A DNA stretch of 64,000 nucleotides, from positions 1 to 64,000 of the IMG/VR virus record IMGVR_UViG_3300022871_001550; one strand, given 5' to 3'. Numbering within the stretch: the first letter of the stretch is position 1; every line of letters starts with the position of its first letter. This DNA is from a virus. The notes under the pieces were generated by a model, which did no database searches, was not told the origin of the DNA, and was given only the letters and a program-made list of their open reading frames with translations. The translations under genes were made by a program, and so were the position numbers. Below, one piece after another: positions 28,504 to 37,914 of this stretch.

Positions 28504-28538
28504 TAAAAATAAAAAAAGCCCTTAGAAAACTAAAGGCT
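28504..28538 (-). terminator. Rho-independent terminator
   Basis: The minus-strand RNA gives AGCCUUUAG-UUUU-CUAAGGGCU, fully paired with one U-G wobble, then UUUUUUUAUUUUU. It lies 34 bases after the stop of the phosphoesterase gene. Confidence 0.85.
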
Positions 28539-28571
28539 AAAATTAAAAAAAATTATTTTATTTGAAGATTG

Positions 28572-30128
28572 TTATTTTAAAGTAGTATATTCGGCTTTTT
28601 TCCCAATAAAGTTAATGTGTTGAGCCTTTCCATCTTTATGGATAATAACATGCGTATGTAACCATGTGCTTGGCCCTAAGTTATATCCTAAACGTAATTT
28701 TGTTGAAGTTCCCACAGACAATGCACCATCTTTTCTTCCAGGAGTATGATAATGCGCTAAAACTATTTTTGTATTAAGGTTTTTAAATTGATTTAATGAA
28801 CCCCTGCTTCCATTTTGTCCATAATCTCCATGCACGCCTAATTCCCATCCTTTAACCTTGTAGCCATCCATTCTACCTAAAGCATTGATGTTGTTGAAAT
28901 TTTGATTAATTACATATGGTACAATTCCCTTTGGGGCTTCATTTGCTAATAATACTCGTGCATATTCCATATATTCAAGAGAATTTTTAATATTCTTTTT
29001 CCAATCACTATTAATTATCCACCTATCTACAAAATCATCATGATTACTTCTAACTACAACAAGATTGTATTTTTCCATACCCTTTAACCAATGAACCATA
29101 TTGTCCATTTCTTTTTTAAGAGAATTGGTTCCTTGTTGTTCTTTGTGAAATTGTAAAACAGGGTCTTTAAGATGATGATGGCTAATCGAGTAACCGTCAA
29201 ATAAATCATGCAAAATAGTATGCTTAGGTTTTAAAATATCAAGAAGCTCTTTTGTTGAATTCATTACGGCTTCATCTTCATCTCCTAAGTGAATGTCTCC
29301 TAGAACTATAGCTTCAACGCCATCAATTCTTGATACATTCTTGTTTTTAGTATGGAAAAACAAATCTATAAAGTCCCCATTGTCTTTTGCTGTAACTTGA
29401 CGCATGAAGAATTTTTCTTCATTTTTAATTTCTACTACTACAAAACCAAGAGTATGGTGAAATTCACCCTTTTTCCCTGCTTTAGAGTCCGTATAATTTC
29501 TTTTGGTAACAGCACCTGTCGTTAGCATAATCTTTGGCTTATGACCCACTAAAGCGCCTAAAACCTCCATATGAACTTTAGGTGAACCAAAGATACATGA
29601 ATTAATTCCGCTCATTCCGCCCATACCAGTTAAAGGATTAACTGCAGTAGGTTGAACTTTTACGTCTGACATTACAGAAACATATTTATGAATATTATGT
29701 CTACCTGCATCTAAAAAAGGTAAAACTCTATTATCCCAGACATCAAAGTTTTTATCTGTAAAAACAGATGTTGGATTCTTATAACGTCCTGCAATAACAT
29801 GAATATCTGCATTGATAAATTCTGCATAAGCCTTCATGTTATCAAAAAATTTCTGATGAATAGGAGTGTCATTTTGAGCCCATGTGATTAAAAATCTCTT
29901 TTTGGTTTTGTCAAAAGTTCTCTTTTTTGCTTCTGCATACTGTTCAGAATTCTCAACATTTTCTTTTTCTTTGACATTAAGTTTAGATAACCATTTTCGC
30001 ACAGTTCTTTCGGACTTATCAAAGTATTTCATTAAAATAGCCATTCTTTCGTCCCATGACAATTCTTTGTTTAAGTGGATTGTTCGAGCATAGTTTACTT
30101 GCTCTTCAGTAAGTTCTTTAAATTTCAT
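28572..30128 (-). CDS. Metallophosphoesterase with N-terminal helix-turn-helix
   Basis: The product has 518 residues. Residues 8-52 (SWDERMAILMKYFDKSERTV) look like a helix-turn-helix. Residues 275-480 carry the calcineurin-like metal motifs in order: GDIHLGD (277), HDLFDG (307), SNHDDF (361), GVHGDYG and AHYHTPGR (about 464). This architecture recalls the T5 A1 family, associated with host DNA breakdown and DNA transfer, but I name that only as a possibility. A host-like -7 element (TATCTTTA at 30142-30149) lies upstream and a terminator downstream, so it is a single-gene unit, perhaps early. Confidence 0.65.
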   Translation of the reverse strand: MKFKELTEEQVNYARTIHLNKELSWDERMAILMKYFDKSERTVRKWLSKLNVKEKENVENSEQYAEAKKRTFDKTKKRFLITWAQNDTPIHQKFFDNMKAYAEFINADIHVIAGRYKNPTSVFTDKNFDVWDNRVLPFLDAGRHNIHKYVSVMSDVKVQPTAVNPLTGMGGMSGINSCIFGSPKVHMEVLGALVGHKPKIMLTTGAVTKRNYTDSKAGKKGEFHHTLGFVVVEIKNEEKFFMRQVTAKDNGDFIDLFFHTKNKNVSRIDGVEAIVLGDIHLGDEDEAVMNSTKELLDILKPKHTILHDLFDGYSISHHHLKDPVLQFHKEQQGTNSLKKEMDNMVHWLKGMEKYNLVVVRSNHDDFVDRWIINSDWKKNIKNSLEYMEYARVLLANEAPKGIVPYVINQNFNNINALGRMDGYKVKGWELGVHGDYGQNGSRGSLNQFKNLNTKIVLAHYHTPGRKDGALSVGTSTKLRLGYNLGPSTWLHTHVIIHKDGKAQHINFIGKKAEYTTLK

Positions 30129-30141
30129 ATTTCTTTTTTTG

Positions 30142-30149
30142 TAAAGATA
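30142..30149 (-). promoter_or_regulatory. Possible host-type -7 element
   Basis: The minus strand reads TATCTTTA, one mismatch from TAnnTTTG, 14 bases before the ATG at 30128. No clear -33 element is seen. Confidence 0.35.
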
Positions 30150-30175
30150 CTAAAAAATATCTAAAAAAAATGATT

Positions 30176-32419
30176 TTACTCTATTTTTTTTGTTTTTTCC
30201 ATTTGAGAATAATCACTTTCTATAATTTCTTTTATTAAATCTTCGAACTTAACTTTTGTTTCCCAATTTAAAACCTCTTTTGCCTTAGTTGCATCTCCAA
30301 GTAATAATTCAACCTCTGTCGGCCTAAAATAAGCAGGGTCAATTTCAATTAACAATTGGCCTGTATTTTTATCATGACCCTTTTCATCAATACCACTCCC
30401 GCTCCATTCAATTTCATATCCTAAATATTTAGCAGAAATCTCTACACACTCTCTAACCGAATGTAGTTCCCCAGTAGCCAAAACAAAATCATCTGGAGTA
30501 TCCTGCTGTAACATTCTCCACATTCCCTCTACATATTCTTTTGCATGTCCCCAATCTCTTTGAGAATCTAAATTTCCAAGCTTTAAAGTTTTATTCGCTC
30601 CAAATTTAATTTTAACTAATTCAGATGTAATTTTTCTAGTAACAAATGTAAGTCCTCTACGTGGAGAATTATGAACATGTCCTTGTCCCACCCCAGCATG
30701 AAACGTTCCACTTTCTGTCTCTAAATCAAAAAACCAACCATTATATTCTTTCATATCAATTATTTTTTTTATTGAATTATTTTCAATATTAAAATGATGT
30801 TTGTTATTTGGTATATAACCGTTTTGAATCTTTCTTATAAAACCTCTACTAATTTCTGTTTCTCTTTGTATTTTTCTTTGTGAATATTCTTTATTAATTA
30901 ATTCTTCAACTTTATTCCATTTCTCAATGCTATTTCTATGATTTTGTCCTTTATTTGAATTGCTTAAAATATTAATTGAATAATATAATCTCTCTTTATT
31001 AAATTTAAAAATTTTCTCAACATTTATATTATATTTTTGTTTGGTCGTATTTTGTAAAAGAAAAATTAAACCAGCAGCCAAAGTGTGAGAATTAGTTTTA
31101 AAATTTTTAAATTTATATTTACAAGGGTTTTTTTTCAACCCATCTGCATTATTATACCCATTTAAAAAAGATAATTGTATATTTTTATTGGAATTCAATA
31201 TTAACTTAGGAACTCTCTTTTTTTTATATTCATCATATATATCATTTAAATATTTTTTACCCCATTCTTTATTGCCATTTAAATTATATTGCCATATTTT
31301 TTCATTTTTATTAAATCCAGACCTAGTTTGATATTCATGAATTGTTCCACCTAAATTTTCCCAAATTTCAGCATACTTTTTTATATATTTAGTTTCTTTT
31401 CCTGTAATTCTTAATTTATTTTCTTTTTTATTATAGTCACCATCTCCAACTATAAACCCTATCAATTCTGCTTCTTTTTCTGAAATTTTATTTTTTAGAT
31501 TTTTATTTATTGGATATGCTATAAGACTTACTTTATCACCTAGTTTAATATTACCAAATGTTTTTTCTTCTCCATTTTCCATTATGCATTTATGTGAAGA
31601 TGTTGCTAAATATGCAGCATTTTTACTGACTAAAAATTTAGGATTTTTATTATTATCTGTGTCATGTGGGTAACCAGAAGCATACTTAACTTTTGTCCAT
31701 TTATTTTTGTCCCAAACTTCTAAGTTTTCAGTTACTATTGTTTCTTGATATTCTTTTTTATTTATATCTATAGATAATTTATTCTTATTTGTATGATATT
31801 TAACTATTTCTGAAATAGGTTTAATATCAATTTCATCACCAATCTTAAATATCATGGGTGTAAAATCAACTACAGTTTCGTGGTTAAATAAAATTCCATT
31901 GCAAGCAAACAAATCATATGCTTCTCGATAATTTTTTACAATCCAGTATCCATATATTTTAGCTACTCCATAAGGAGACCTTGGATAAAACGGAGTCGTT
32001 TCTGTTTGAGGTGTTTCTATAACCTTGCCAAAAAGCTCAGAAGTTGATGCCTGATAGAGTTTAGCTGTCGGACAATGCGTTCTCATCGCTTCTAGAATGT
32101 TTAATGTTCCAATAGCATCTACTTGAGCAGTATAATAAGGAATATCAAAAGAAACTCTCACATGCGACTGTGCCGCAAGATTATAAATCTCATCTGGTTG
32201 AACTTCTGAAATTAACCGTGTTATAACTATGGGGTCTGTAATATCTCCAAAATGCAATTTGAGTTTTCCAAAAATATGGTCAATCTTACCCGTATTAAAA
32301 GAACTACTCCTTCTAACTACCCCGTGTACTTCATAACCTTTTTCTAGCAAAAGCTCAGCAAGGTAACTCCCATCCTGACCAGTTATTCCAGTTAGAAATG
32401 CTATTTTTCTTTTCTTCAT
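30176..32419 (-). CDS. gmd: GDP-mannose 4,6-dehydratase interrupted by an intein
   Basis: The product has 747 residues. Residues 1-181 and 585-747 join to a 344-residue Gmd, the normal length. The N-part holds the [11 protein letters not shown] Rossmann loop (10-20), S/T-S-E at 125-128 and Y150-x3-K154, the dehydratase catalytic set. The C-part begins [13 protein letters not shown]. The break falls inside the conserved [15 protein letters not shown] motif. The spliced enzyme makes GDP-4-keto-6-deoxymannose from GDP-mannose. The gene begins two bases before the stop of the upstream ColD-type gene and feeds that enzyme. The last residues (MEKTKKIE) are a short basic tail. Confidence 0.92.
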   Translation of the reverse strand: MKKRKIAFLTGITGQDGSYLAELLLEKGYEVHGVVRRSSSFNTGKIDHIFGKLKLHFGDITDPIVITRLISEVQPDEIYNLAAQSHVRVSFDIPYYTAQVDAIGTLNILEAMRTHCPTAKLYQASTSELFGKVIETPQTETTPFYPRSPYGVAKIYGYWIVKNYREAYDLFACNGILFNHETVVDFTPMIFKIGDEIDIKPISEIVKYHTNKNKLSIDINKKEYQETIVTENLEVWDKNKWTKVKYASGYPHDTDNNKNPKFLVSKNAAYLATSSHKCIMENGEEKTFGNIKLGDKVSLIAYPINKNLKNKISEKEAELIGFIVGDGDYNKKENKLRITGKETKYIKKYAEIWENLGGTIHEYQTRSGFNKNEKIWQYNLNGNKEWGKKYLNDIYDEYKKKRVPKLILNSNKNIQLSFLNGYNNADGLKKNPCKYKFKNFKTNSHTLAAGLIFLLQNTTKQKYNINVEKIFKFNKERLYYSINILSNSNKGQNHRNSIEKWNKVEELINKEYSQRKIQRETEISRGFIRKIQNGYIPNNKHHFNIENNSIKKIIDMKEYNGWFFDLETESGTFHAGVGQGHVHNSPRRGLTFVTRKITSELVKIKFGANKTLKLGNLDSQRDWGHAKEYVEGMWRMLQQDTPDDFVLATGELHSVRECVEISAKYLGYEIEWSGSGIDEKGHDKNTGQLLIEIDPAYFRPTEVELLLGDATKAKEVLNWETKVKFEDLIKEIIESDYSQMEKTKKIE
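30668..31876 (-). mobile_element. Intein with LAGLIDADG homing endonuclease, in gmd
   Basis: This is a 403-residue insertion, host residues 182-584. Block A is [10 protein letters not shown], with Thr as first residue instead of Cys or Ser. Block B is ATSSHKC (His276). LAGLIDADG motifs are [11 protein letters not shown] (319-329) and [12 protein letters not shown] (416-427), both with the catalytic acidic residue. A helix-turn-helix-like segment ([20 protein letters not shown]) lies at 512-531. Block F is [16 protein letters not shown]. The end is HVHN, with penultimate His and terminal Asn, followed by Ser585 as the +1 nucleophile. All splicing and homing blocks appear intact. The only anomaly is Thr1. 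Confidence 0.9.
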
Positions 32420-32420
32420 G

Positions 32421-33611
32421 TTAAATATTTTTAATAATTATATTACATATTTGTTTTATATCATTATAACTAAGTTCGGGGTTATTTGGAACATAAAGCC
32501 CATTTGAATCTATTAGAGAACAATATTTTTTTTCATTGCGCCCATATTCTTTTATGTAATAAGGCTGAGTGCCAAGTGACCCAGCAATTAATGGTCGAGA
32601 TTCTATGCCATATTTTTTTAATTCTCTAACAAGGTTTTTCTTCTCTTCTTCACATTTTCCCAACATAGTTTTTTTATTTCCAAGAATTATTGGAATACAA
32701 AAACTTGAAATAATTTCGCCTTCGGGTATATTTGGCCAAAATCTTAAATGTTCCTTTAATAATGATTCGAAATGACAAAAATTTTGAAATCTTTTTTCTA
32801 CGATGAAATCTAATTTTTTTAATTGTTCTATGCCTAAAAATGCTTGCAAGTCCGTTGACCGCATGTTAAATCCAGGTACATAAAATGTATAAAGAGCAGA
32901 AAAATTATCGACCCCCCATTGGTCTCTAAGTTTTTTCTGAGCTTCTTCGTCTAAGTCTCTATCCCAGCCATGACTTCTAATCATTTTTAAAATATTATAC
33001 AGCTCATCATCATCTGTACAAATCATTCCACCTTCAATTGTTGATATGTGATGTCCGAAATAAAGCGAGAAAGTTGACATTTCGCCAAATGTTCCTAATT
33101 TTTGCCCTTTATGCTCCGAACCTAATGATTCACAAGTGTCTTCCAATAAGTAAACTCCATACTTTTGACATAGTTCTTTAATTTTTGTCATATTAGGGGG
33201 TAAACCTAAAACTGAGACAAGCATAAGCGCTGCGGGAGCTTCAATTTTAAAAACTTCCTCTAAATCAGTAAGATTTACTGATAAATTTTTAATATCGGTA
33301 TCTACTAGAACTGGGTTAAAACCAAGCTGCATTACAGGAGCAAGGTCGGTTGCCCATGACAACGATGGTACTACTATAGTATTGTTTCGAAGTTTTTTTG
33401 TGAGCTTTAACGCATAGAGCATCATTAGATTTGCTGAAGAGCCAGAGTTAACAAATACAGAGTGCTTTACTCCGAGCCATTTTGACCACTTTTCTTCAAA
33501 TTCAATTGTTTTATCTCCTTTTGTTAAACGGGGATATGTCTTAAGCCACTCTATTAATTTATCTATATCTTGGTTAGATATCGTATCATTTACAAGTTTG
33601 ATTTCTCTCAT
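32421..33611 (-). CDS. colD: GDP-4-keto-6-deoxymannose 3-dehydratase (ColD-type, DegT fold)
   Basis: The product has 396 residues in the PLP-dependent DegT/DnrJ/EryC1 family. The usual Schiff-base Lys is replaced by His: [16 protein letters not shown], with His187-His188. This matches ColD, whose catalytic base is His188, and separates it from perosamine-type aminotransferases. Other ColD-like stretches are [27 protein letters not shown] and [10 protein letters not shown]. ColD removes the 3-hydroxyl of GDP-4-keto-6-deoxymannose, the product of the next gene (gmd). A host-type promoter lies at 33627-33658. RfbH-type dehydratases also carry His, but the gmd neighbour favours the GDP-mannose branch. 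Confidence 0.75.
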   Translation of the reverse strand: MREIKLVNDTISNQDIDKLIEWLKTYPRLTKGDKTIEFEEKWSKWLGVKHSVFVNSGSSANLMMLYALKLTKKLRNNTIVVPSLSWATDLAPVMQLGFNPVLVDTDIKNLSVNLTDLEEVFKIEAPAALMLVSVLGLPPNMTKIKELCQKYGVYLLEDTCESLGSEHKGQKLGTFGEMSTFSLYFGHHISTIEGGMICTDDDELYNILKMIRSHGWDRDLDEEAQKKLRDQWGVDNFSALYTFYVPGFNMRSTDLQAFLGIEQLKKLDFIVEKRFQNFCHFESLLKEHLRFWPNIPEGEIISSFCIPIILGNKKTMLGKCEEEKKNLVRELKKYGIESRPLIAGSLGTQPYYIKEYGRNEKKYCSLIDSNGLYVPNNPELSYNDIKQICNIIIKNI

Positions 33612-33626
33612 GAAGTTTAATTTCCT

Positions 33627-33658
33627 AAAATATAAGAAATTTTCACTCTGAAATCAAA
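33627..33658 (-). promoter_or_regulatory. Host-type (Bacteroidota) promoter
   Basis: The minus strand reads TTTG-N20-TATATTTT, one mismatch from the TTTG / TAnnTTTG consensus. It lies before the colD-gmd unit, in the only sizeable gap of the cassette. Confidence 0.5.
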
Positions 33659-33662
33659 TATT

Positions 33663-34460
33663 TTACACGATTTTCCAATCTTCGCAATAAAGGTCTTTTA
33701 TATTATAGTTAGCATAAGCTTTTCCAAACCATATAGAGGGCGCTATAATTTTCTTTTTTGGATTTTTATTCAAAAAAGCACTCCACCAAGAAAAAGTTGA
33801 ATTGCATATAATGTTATGATTACATAAGCTCATTAAACACAAGTCTTCATAGTCCATAAAATCTTCAACAAAAGTCAAATTATCCATATCTGGGAAATTA
33901 TTTTTACACCATTCTATATCATCAGAGAAAACAAGAAATTTTTTGTCCATTCCTATTTTTTTCATAGCTTTCATATAGTAATTTAAACTTTGTGCTGGAT
34001 GGTGGTCTGGAGATTTTAAATAATCTCCTCTTCTTACATGAATAGAGCATATATTGTCCGCAAGCATATCAATTTTATATTTTGTTTTAACAACTTTGCT
34101 TACATTATTAACAATTTGCAAGGGAAATTCGAATAATTTTTTTATGTCACCCAAATAGTCTTTAAAGTAATTTTCAGCCTGAAAATAACCAATTAGCATG
34201 ACATTTCCATTTATGTTTGGAATTTCTGTAAAGTTAAATCCAGGCTCAGTGAATGACTTAAATCCTTTGGTATTATAATTGTTTAAAAAATCAACATTGT
34301 GTAATATATTTTCTTTGTAACTATCTAAATGTTTATGTACTACATTAAAATCATTAGTTGTTAATTTTAATTCTTTATTGGTTTTTTTTGCATAAGCATA
34401 TGCGGCAGCTATTTGGAAAAGCACATTTCCAATTCCACCCATAAGTTTAATTGTTACCAT
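33663..34460 (-). CDS. GT11-family fucosyl/colitosyltransferase
   Basis: The product has 265 residues. It has the three GT11 signatures: GGIGNVLFQIAAAYAYA (8-24), HVRRGDY (141-147) and NSTFSWWSAFL (220-230). GT11 enzymes transfer L-fucose, or in the case of E. coli O55 WbgN-type enzymes probably colitose, in alpha-1,2 linkage from the GDP-sugar. It overlaps the end of the synthase gene upstream by seven bases. The adjacent pathway genes make GDP-colitose or GDP-fucose the likely donor. The acceptor is unknown. Confidence 0.85.
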   Translation of the reverse strand: MVTIKLMGGIGNVLFQIAAAYAYAKKTNKELKLTTNDFNVVHKHLDSYKENILHNVDFLNNYNTKGFKSFTEPGFNFTEIPNINGNVMLIGYFQAENYFKDYLGDIKKLFEFPLQIVNNVSKVVKTKYKIDMLADNICSIHVRRGDYLKSPDHHPAQSLNYYMKAMKKIGMDKKFLVFSDDIEWCKNNFPDMDNLTFVEDFMDYEDLCLMSLCNHNIICNSTFSWWSAFLNKNPKKKIIAPSIWFGKAYANYNIKDLYCEDWKIV

Positions 34461-35371
34461 GATTGCTTTTCTTTTAAAAATTCATAAGTTTTTTTTATCC
34501 CATCATATAATTCGGTAAATTTAAAATCAGGCATTATTTTTTTCATTAACCCATTAGAAACATCTTTTCTAAATTGACCATCTGGTTTGGTGGTATCAAA
34601 TTTAATTTTTAAATGTTCTGCATCACATGCTTTTAGTGAAATCTTTGCAATTTCTTCTATAGAATAATTTTCTGTAGGAGCAACATTAAAGCTATCATAA
34701 CAATTGTTATCAATACAAGATTTAATAACCTTAGCAAAATCTCTAGCGTAAACAAATTGTCTAAGAGGAGTTCCTGTACCAAATAACATTATATGGTCAC
34801 TGCCATTTTGTTTCGCTATTATTATTTTTTTAATTAAAGCTGCAATAAAATGACTATTTTCCCCATACTTATCATACTCTCCATAAAGATTAGGAGGAGT
34901 AAGATAGTTGTAATTAGTTGCATACTGTTTGTTATATGCATCTATTTGTACTGCCATACATCTTTTTGCATACCCATAAGAAAAATTAGTAAGAGTTGGT
35001 GGTCCTAAATGTAAATCACTCTCTTCCATTGGGTATTTTTTCACTTCGTCTGGATAAATACATGTGCTTAAGATACCAATAAATCTGTCAACATTATAAA
35101 ATTTAGCCCATTTAATTAAAAGAGTATTCATTAAAATGTTATCAGTAAAATATTCTGCTGGCTTATTAATGTTATCTATGATTCCTCCAACTTTAGCAGC
35201 TAAGTGTATAACAATATGTGGTTTGTATACCTTAAACATCGTAATAACTTCTTCTTCTTCTGTAAAATCATATTCCTTAGTGGATAAATAAACCGCATTT
35301 GGCATAATGTCCCTAAGTGCTCTACCGACCATTCCTGAGCCACCTGTAACTACTATTTTCTTTTCTTCCAT
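34454..35371 (-). CDS. GDP-L-fucose synthase-like / GDP-L-colitose synthase (ColC) candidate
   Basis: The product has 305 residues, a short-chain dehydrogenase of the Fcl/WcaG family. It shows the NADP loop GGSGMVGRAL (10-19), AAKVGGI (58-64) and STCIYP (102-107). The YxxxK pair is Y132/K136. His174 (ENSHFIAALI) matches the epimerase acid. Retention of Cys104 and His174 implies 3,5- or 5-epimerisation plus 4-reduction, giving an L-sugar. With a ColD-type dehydratase in the same cassette, the likely product is GDP-L-colitose; without it, GDP-L-fucose. It is separated from the next gene upstream by 12 bases. Confidence 0.8.
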   Translation of the reverse strand: MEEKKIVVTGGSGMVGRALRDIMPNAVYLSTKEYDFTEEEEVITMFKVYKPHIVIHLAAKVGGIIDNINKPAEYFTDNILMNTLLIKWAKFYNVDRFIGILSTCIYPDEVKKYPMEESDLHLGPPTLTNFSYGYAKRCMAVQIDAYNKQYATNYNYLTPPNLYGEYDKYGENSHFIAALIKKIIIAKQNGSDHIMLFGTGTPLRQFVYARDFAKVIKSCIDNNCYDSFNVAPTENYSIEEIAKISLKACDAEHLKIKFDTTKPDGQFRKDVSNGLMKKIMPDFKFTELYDGIKKTYEFLKEKQSW

Positions 35372-35383
35372 ATTTTTAATTTA

Positions 35384-36151
35384 TTATGTCCACGTATGAA
35401 GTGAAATTGCAATTTCATCATTAAAAACTCTTGTGTTAAGTATATTTTCCACCTCTTGTTCCGTATAGTTTTTTGGGAAATCTTTACCTTCTAAAATTGT
35501 TTGAATATCTTTTTGAATTGAATATTCTCCTGAATGATGTTTTAGGCACCAATTTGCAAAACAATCTTGTTCAGTTGGGTATATTTTACTTGTTATATTT
35601 TTACAAGCCTCATTAAAAAATACATTAAAATCGTCACCATAAGGTTTTAACATTTCTTTGCTCATTTTTTTATTATACATCATAAAATCTATAATAAACG
35701 AATCATCTCCAACTCTCTCTAGGTCAAACATCTTTTGACTAAAAAGAAAATATGGTAAATGATAATGAGAATGTTGTGGTGACATAAAGAAAATAGGTTT
35801 TCCTTCGTCACTAAACAAATCCAATGGTTTTATAAAAAAATTATCAGATTGAATGTCTAGGTAAAAATCTTGTTCTGTCACATCTTGGAAAAGTGCCACA
35901 AAAGTTGCAAAGCACCAATTAGGCCTATGCACAATATTCTTTCTATCACATCCTGGAAAGACTTCATCATCCTTAATGACAACTATTTTACTGTCATAAT
36001 CAGAATTTTCTGGTTTGAAGCCATCTGGATTAATTAAAAACACCTTGCTTGGTTGTGGATTAAGAAACTTAATTGAGTTTATTACATGTCTAAGTTTTGC
36101 ATAATCTTTAGTCCCACTTTTGATTAACACGTCATATTTTGGGTAATTCAT
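35384..36151 (-). CDS. Glycosyltransferase-like protein, DUF6492-type
   Basis: The product has 255 residues. A GT-A-like opening (YDVLIKSGTKDYAKLRHVIN) is followed by FYLDIQSDNFFIKPLDLFSD, where 'D-I-Q-S-D-N' stands in the DxD position. 'EGKPIFFMSPQ' and a C-terminal His/Trp (SLHTWT) complete a pattern I associate with DUF6492 glycosyltransferases. It is in the minus-strand cassette, four bases downstream of the STELLO-like gene. The sugar and acceptor are unknown. Confidence 0.6.
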   Translation of the reverse strand: MNYPKYDVLIKSGTKDYAKLRHVINSIKFLNPQPSKVFLINPDGFKPENSDYDSKIVVIKDDEVFPGCDRKNIVHRPNWCFATFVALFQDVTEQDFYLDIQSDNFFIKPLDLFSDEGKPIFFMSPQHSHYHLPYFLFSQKMFDLERVGDDSFIIDFMMYNKKMSKEMLKPYGDDFNVFFNEACKNITSKIYPTEQDCFANWCLKHHSGEYSIQKDIQTILEGKDFPKNYTEQEVENILNTRVFNDEIAISLHTWT

Positions 36152-36155
36152 ATTT

Positions 36156-37100
36156 TTATTTTCTTTTATCTATTAAAGCAATTTGTTTTTTATATTCCTT
36201 TAAACTTTCAAATGTTTCTAAAGGTAAATAACGTCCTATGTTCATTGTATTTTCTTTAAGGTCTTTTAATAAATTTATTGTATTTATATTTCCCAAATAC
36301 TCATCTTCAAAATCTTTTGTTTCGTTATGAATATGTCTATCATGTCTGACATCAACCTCTGTATATACTGATTTAAAACCGCATGCTTGATTATAAAACG
36401 AGGCCCATATATCAGTCATTCTCCCTGTTTTCGCCATCATGAAATATTCCCTAGCCGCAGCTCTTGATAAAATTGTATTCTGAGAATTATAAGGAGAAAA
36501 TGTATTTGTCGCCATTGGAAAACCAGCTTTTGTATACTCGCAAAATTTGATTTTATGCATATGCTCCATCCTACAAATCGAGTCTATGTCTGGCTCATTA
36601 TTCCAAAGACCAGATTGAACATCTGGAATTATGGTTTTTCTAGTTCTAATATAGCTATCTCTTTCCTTTAGTAACTGAAGAGGATATCCTCTATGCCATA
36701 GTTTAGGATAATTTGTATGATATAATGGGTCAAAGCAAATTCTATCTGTTTCGTAAAAATCAACTTCTACTTCTTTGCCAATCAATAAGTTTTTCCCCCA
36801 ATTATCAAGAGGCACATTATCATCGTCTACTATTGCTATTATATCCGCTCCTCTATCATATGCTTCAAGTACACCTAGATTTTTTCTTTCTGCACAATTC
36901 CAACCAATAAGGTCACTTAGTTTTTTCCATTTATTTTCTTGGTATTTAGGTATTAAGTAATCACATTTGATTTTTTTATAATCTTCCTCTGGGGTTTTTA
37001 AATCCCCCACCACAATAAGCTCCCATTCCTCCATTTTAGAGTATTTTTCAGTTGCCTCTAAAACGGAGCTTATAGTTGTTGTTACGATAATTTTTTTCAT
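36156..37100 (-). CDS. STELLO-like glycosyltransferase
   Basis: The product has 314 residues. 'KKIIVTTTISSVLEATEKYS', 'WELIVVGDLKTPEEDY' and 'AERKNLGVLEAYDRGADIIA' followed by 'IVDDDNVP' reproduce the STELLO family pattern (VVGDxKTP ... RKNxGxLxAxxxGAxxIxxxDDDN). 'LWHRGYPLQLL' matches its next conserved block. These are GT-A enzymes known best from plants, also found in bacteria and viruses. The triple Asp is the likely metal/nucleotide site. It lies seven bases after the GT10-like gene stop. Confidence 0.7.
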   Translation of the reverse strand: MKKIIVTTTISSVLEATEKYSKMEEWELIVVGDLKTPEEDYKKIKCDYLIPKYQENKWKKLSDLIGWNCAERKNLGVLEAYDRGADIIAIVDDDNVPLDNWGKNLLIGKEVEVDFYETDRICFDPLYHTNYPKLWHRGYPLQLLKERDSYIRTRKTIIPDVQSGLWNNEPDIDSICRMEHMHKIKFCEYTKAGFPMATNTFSPYNSQNTILSRAAAREYFMMAKTGRMTDIWASFYNQACGFKSVYTEVDVRHDRHIHNETKDFEDEYLGNINTINLLKDLKENTMNIGRYLPLETFESLKEYKKQIALIDKRK

Positions 37101-37107
37101 AGTGTTT

Positions 37108-37914
37108 TTATTTTAATATTTTTTTTATGGTTTTTTTCAAACGAGCTTTAATATTAACAAACTCTTTACTTAATTCATAGTTTTTTTCAACATATTTTAA
37201 TTTTTCCAAATATGTGTTTTCATCTAAAGAGTTACAAACACTAATAATTTCATCAACAGAATTTACTAAAAACATTCCATCTGTATCAAAATAGTTTTCA
37301 ATGTTTGGACATCCATAGTAAATAGGCACTGTTTTGGTATATAAACAATCAATTAACTTTTCAGTAAACCAATTTTTTCTTTTTACATTTTCAATAACAA
37401 TATGAAATTGACTGTTAAACAAAGGTTCTTTTTTATTACCCAACAAAGGATTGTTGTTAAAATTTTGAAGGTTTCCATGCATATTTCCGCTAATAAAAAA
37501 CCTTTTAGGAGTTTTTATTTTATTTTCCTTGTACCAGAGCTTTTGTCTTAAGTGATGTCCAGGCGCCATTAACTTTCCTCCTACTAATGTCGAAACTTCA
37601 AATTTTTTCTTTGTAAAAGAATATGGCTCTTTAATCCATGTTGTGCCAAATTCAAACAATATAGCATTTTTACACTTATCTAATATTTCCTGATTATGAG
37701 TTAAGATAAAATCAAACTCTCGCTGTCTACTAATTGCCATATTAGTAAATGCAGGAGCTATTTCTGGTGGCTCTAATATAAAAAGAATTTTAATAACATT
37801 TTTCCCAAGAACTTTATTTACATTATGAAAGTCCACAAAAAGCTCTATTTTTTTTTCATGAAACATCTCAAAATCTAAATCCCAAGTACAATTTATATTT
37901 AATTTATTCATCAT
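37108..37914 (-). CDS. GT10-family (alpha-1,3-fucosyltransferase-like) glycosyltransferase
   Basis: The product has 268 residues. The C-terminal half holds FHIVIENVKRKNWFTEKLID and TVPIYYGCPNIENYF, the hallmark of GT10 enzymes ('F-x-x-x-x-E-N...Y-x-T-E-K...A-x-x-V-P-I-Y-x-G-x-P'). A 'EPPEIAP' segment fits the N-domain. The donor of this family is GDP-L-fucose. Here GDP-L-colitose is equally possible given the pathway genes. The start overlaps the preceding gene by 11 bases. A second fucosyl-type transferase besides GT11 supports the sugar assignment. Confidence 0.75.
   Translation of the reverse strand: MMNKLNINCTWDLDFEMFHEKKIELFVDFHNVNKVLGKNVIKILFILEPPEIAPAFTNMAISRQREFDFILTHNQEILDKCKNAILFEFGTTWIKEPYSFTKKKFEVSTLVGGKLMAPGHHLRQKLWYKENKIKTPKRFFISGNMHGNLQNFNNNPLLGNKKEPLFNSQFHIVIENVKRKNWFTEKLIDCLYTKTVPIYYGCPNIENYFDTDGMFLVNSVDEIISVCNSLDENTYLEKLKYVEKNYELSKEFVNIKARLKKTIKKILK

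Noticed and set aside
32421-33611. Perosamine or other GDP-sugar aminotransferase
   Set aside because: The catalytic Lys of aminotransferases is His188 here, in a [10 protein letters not shown] context like ColD.
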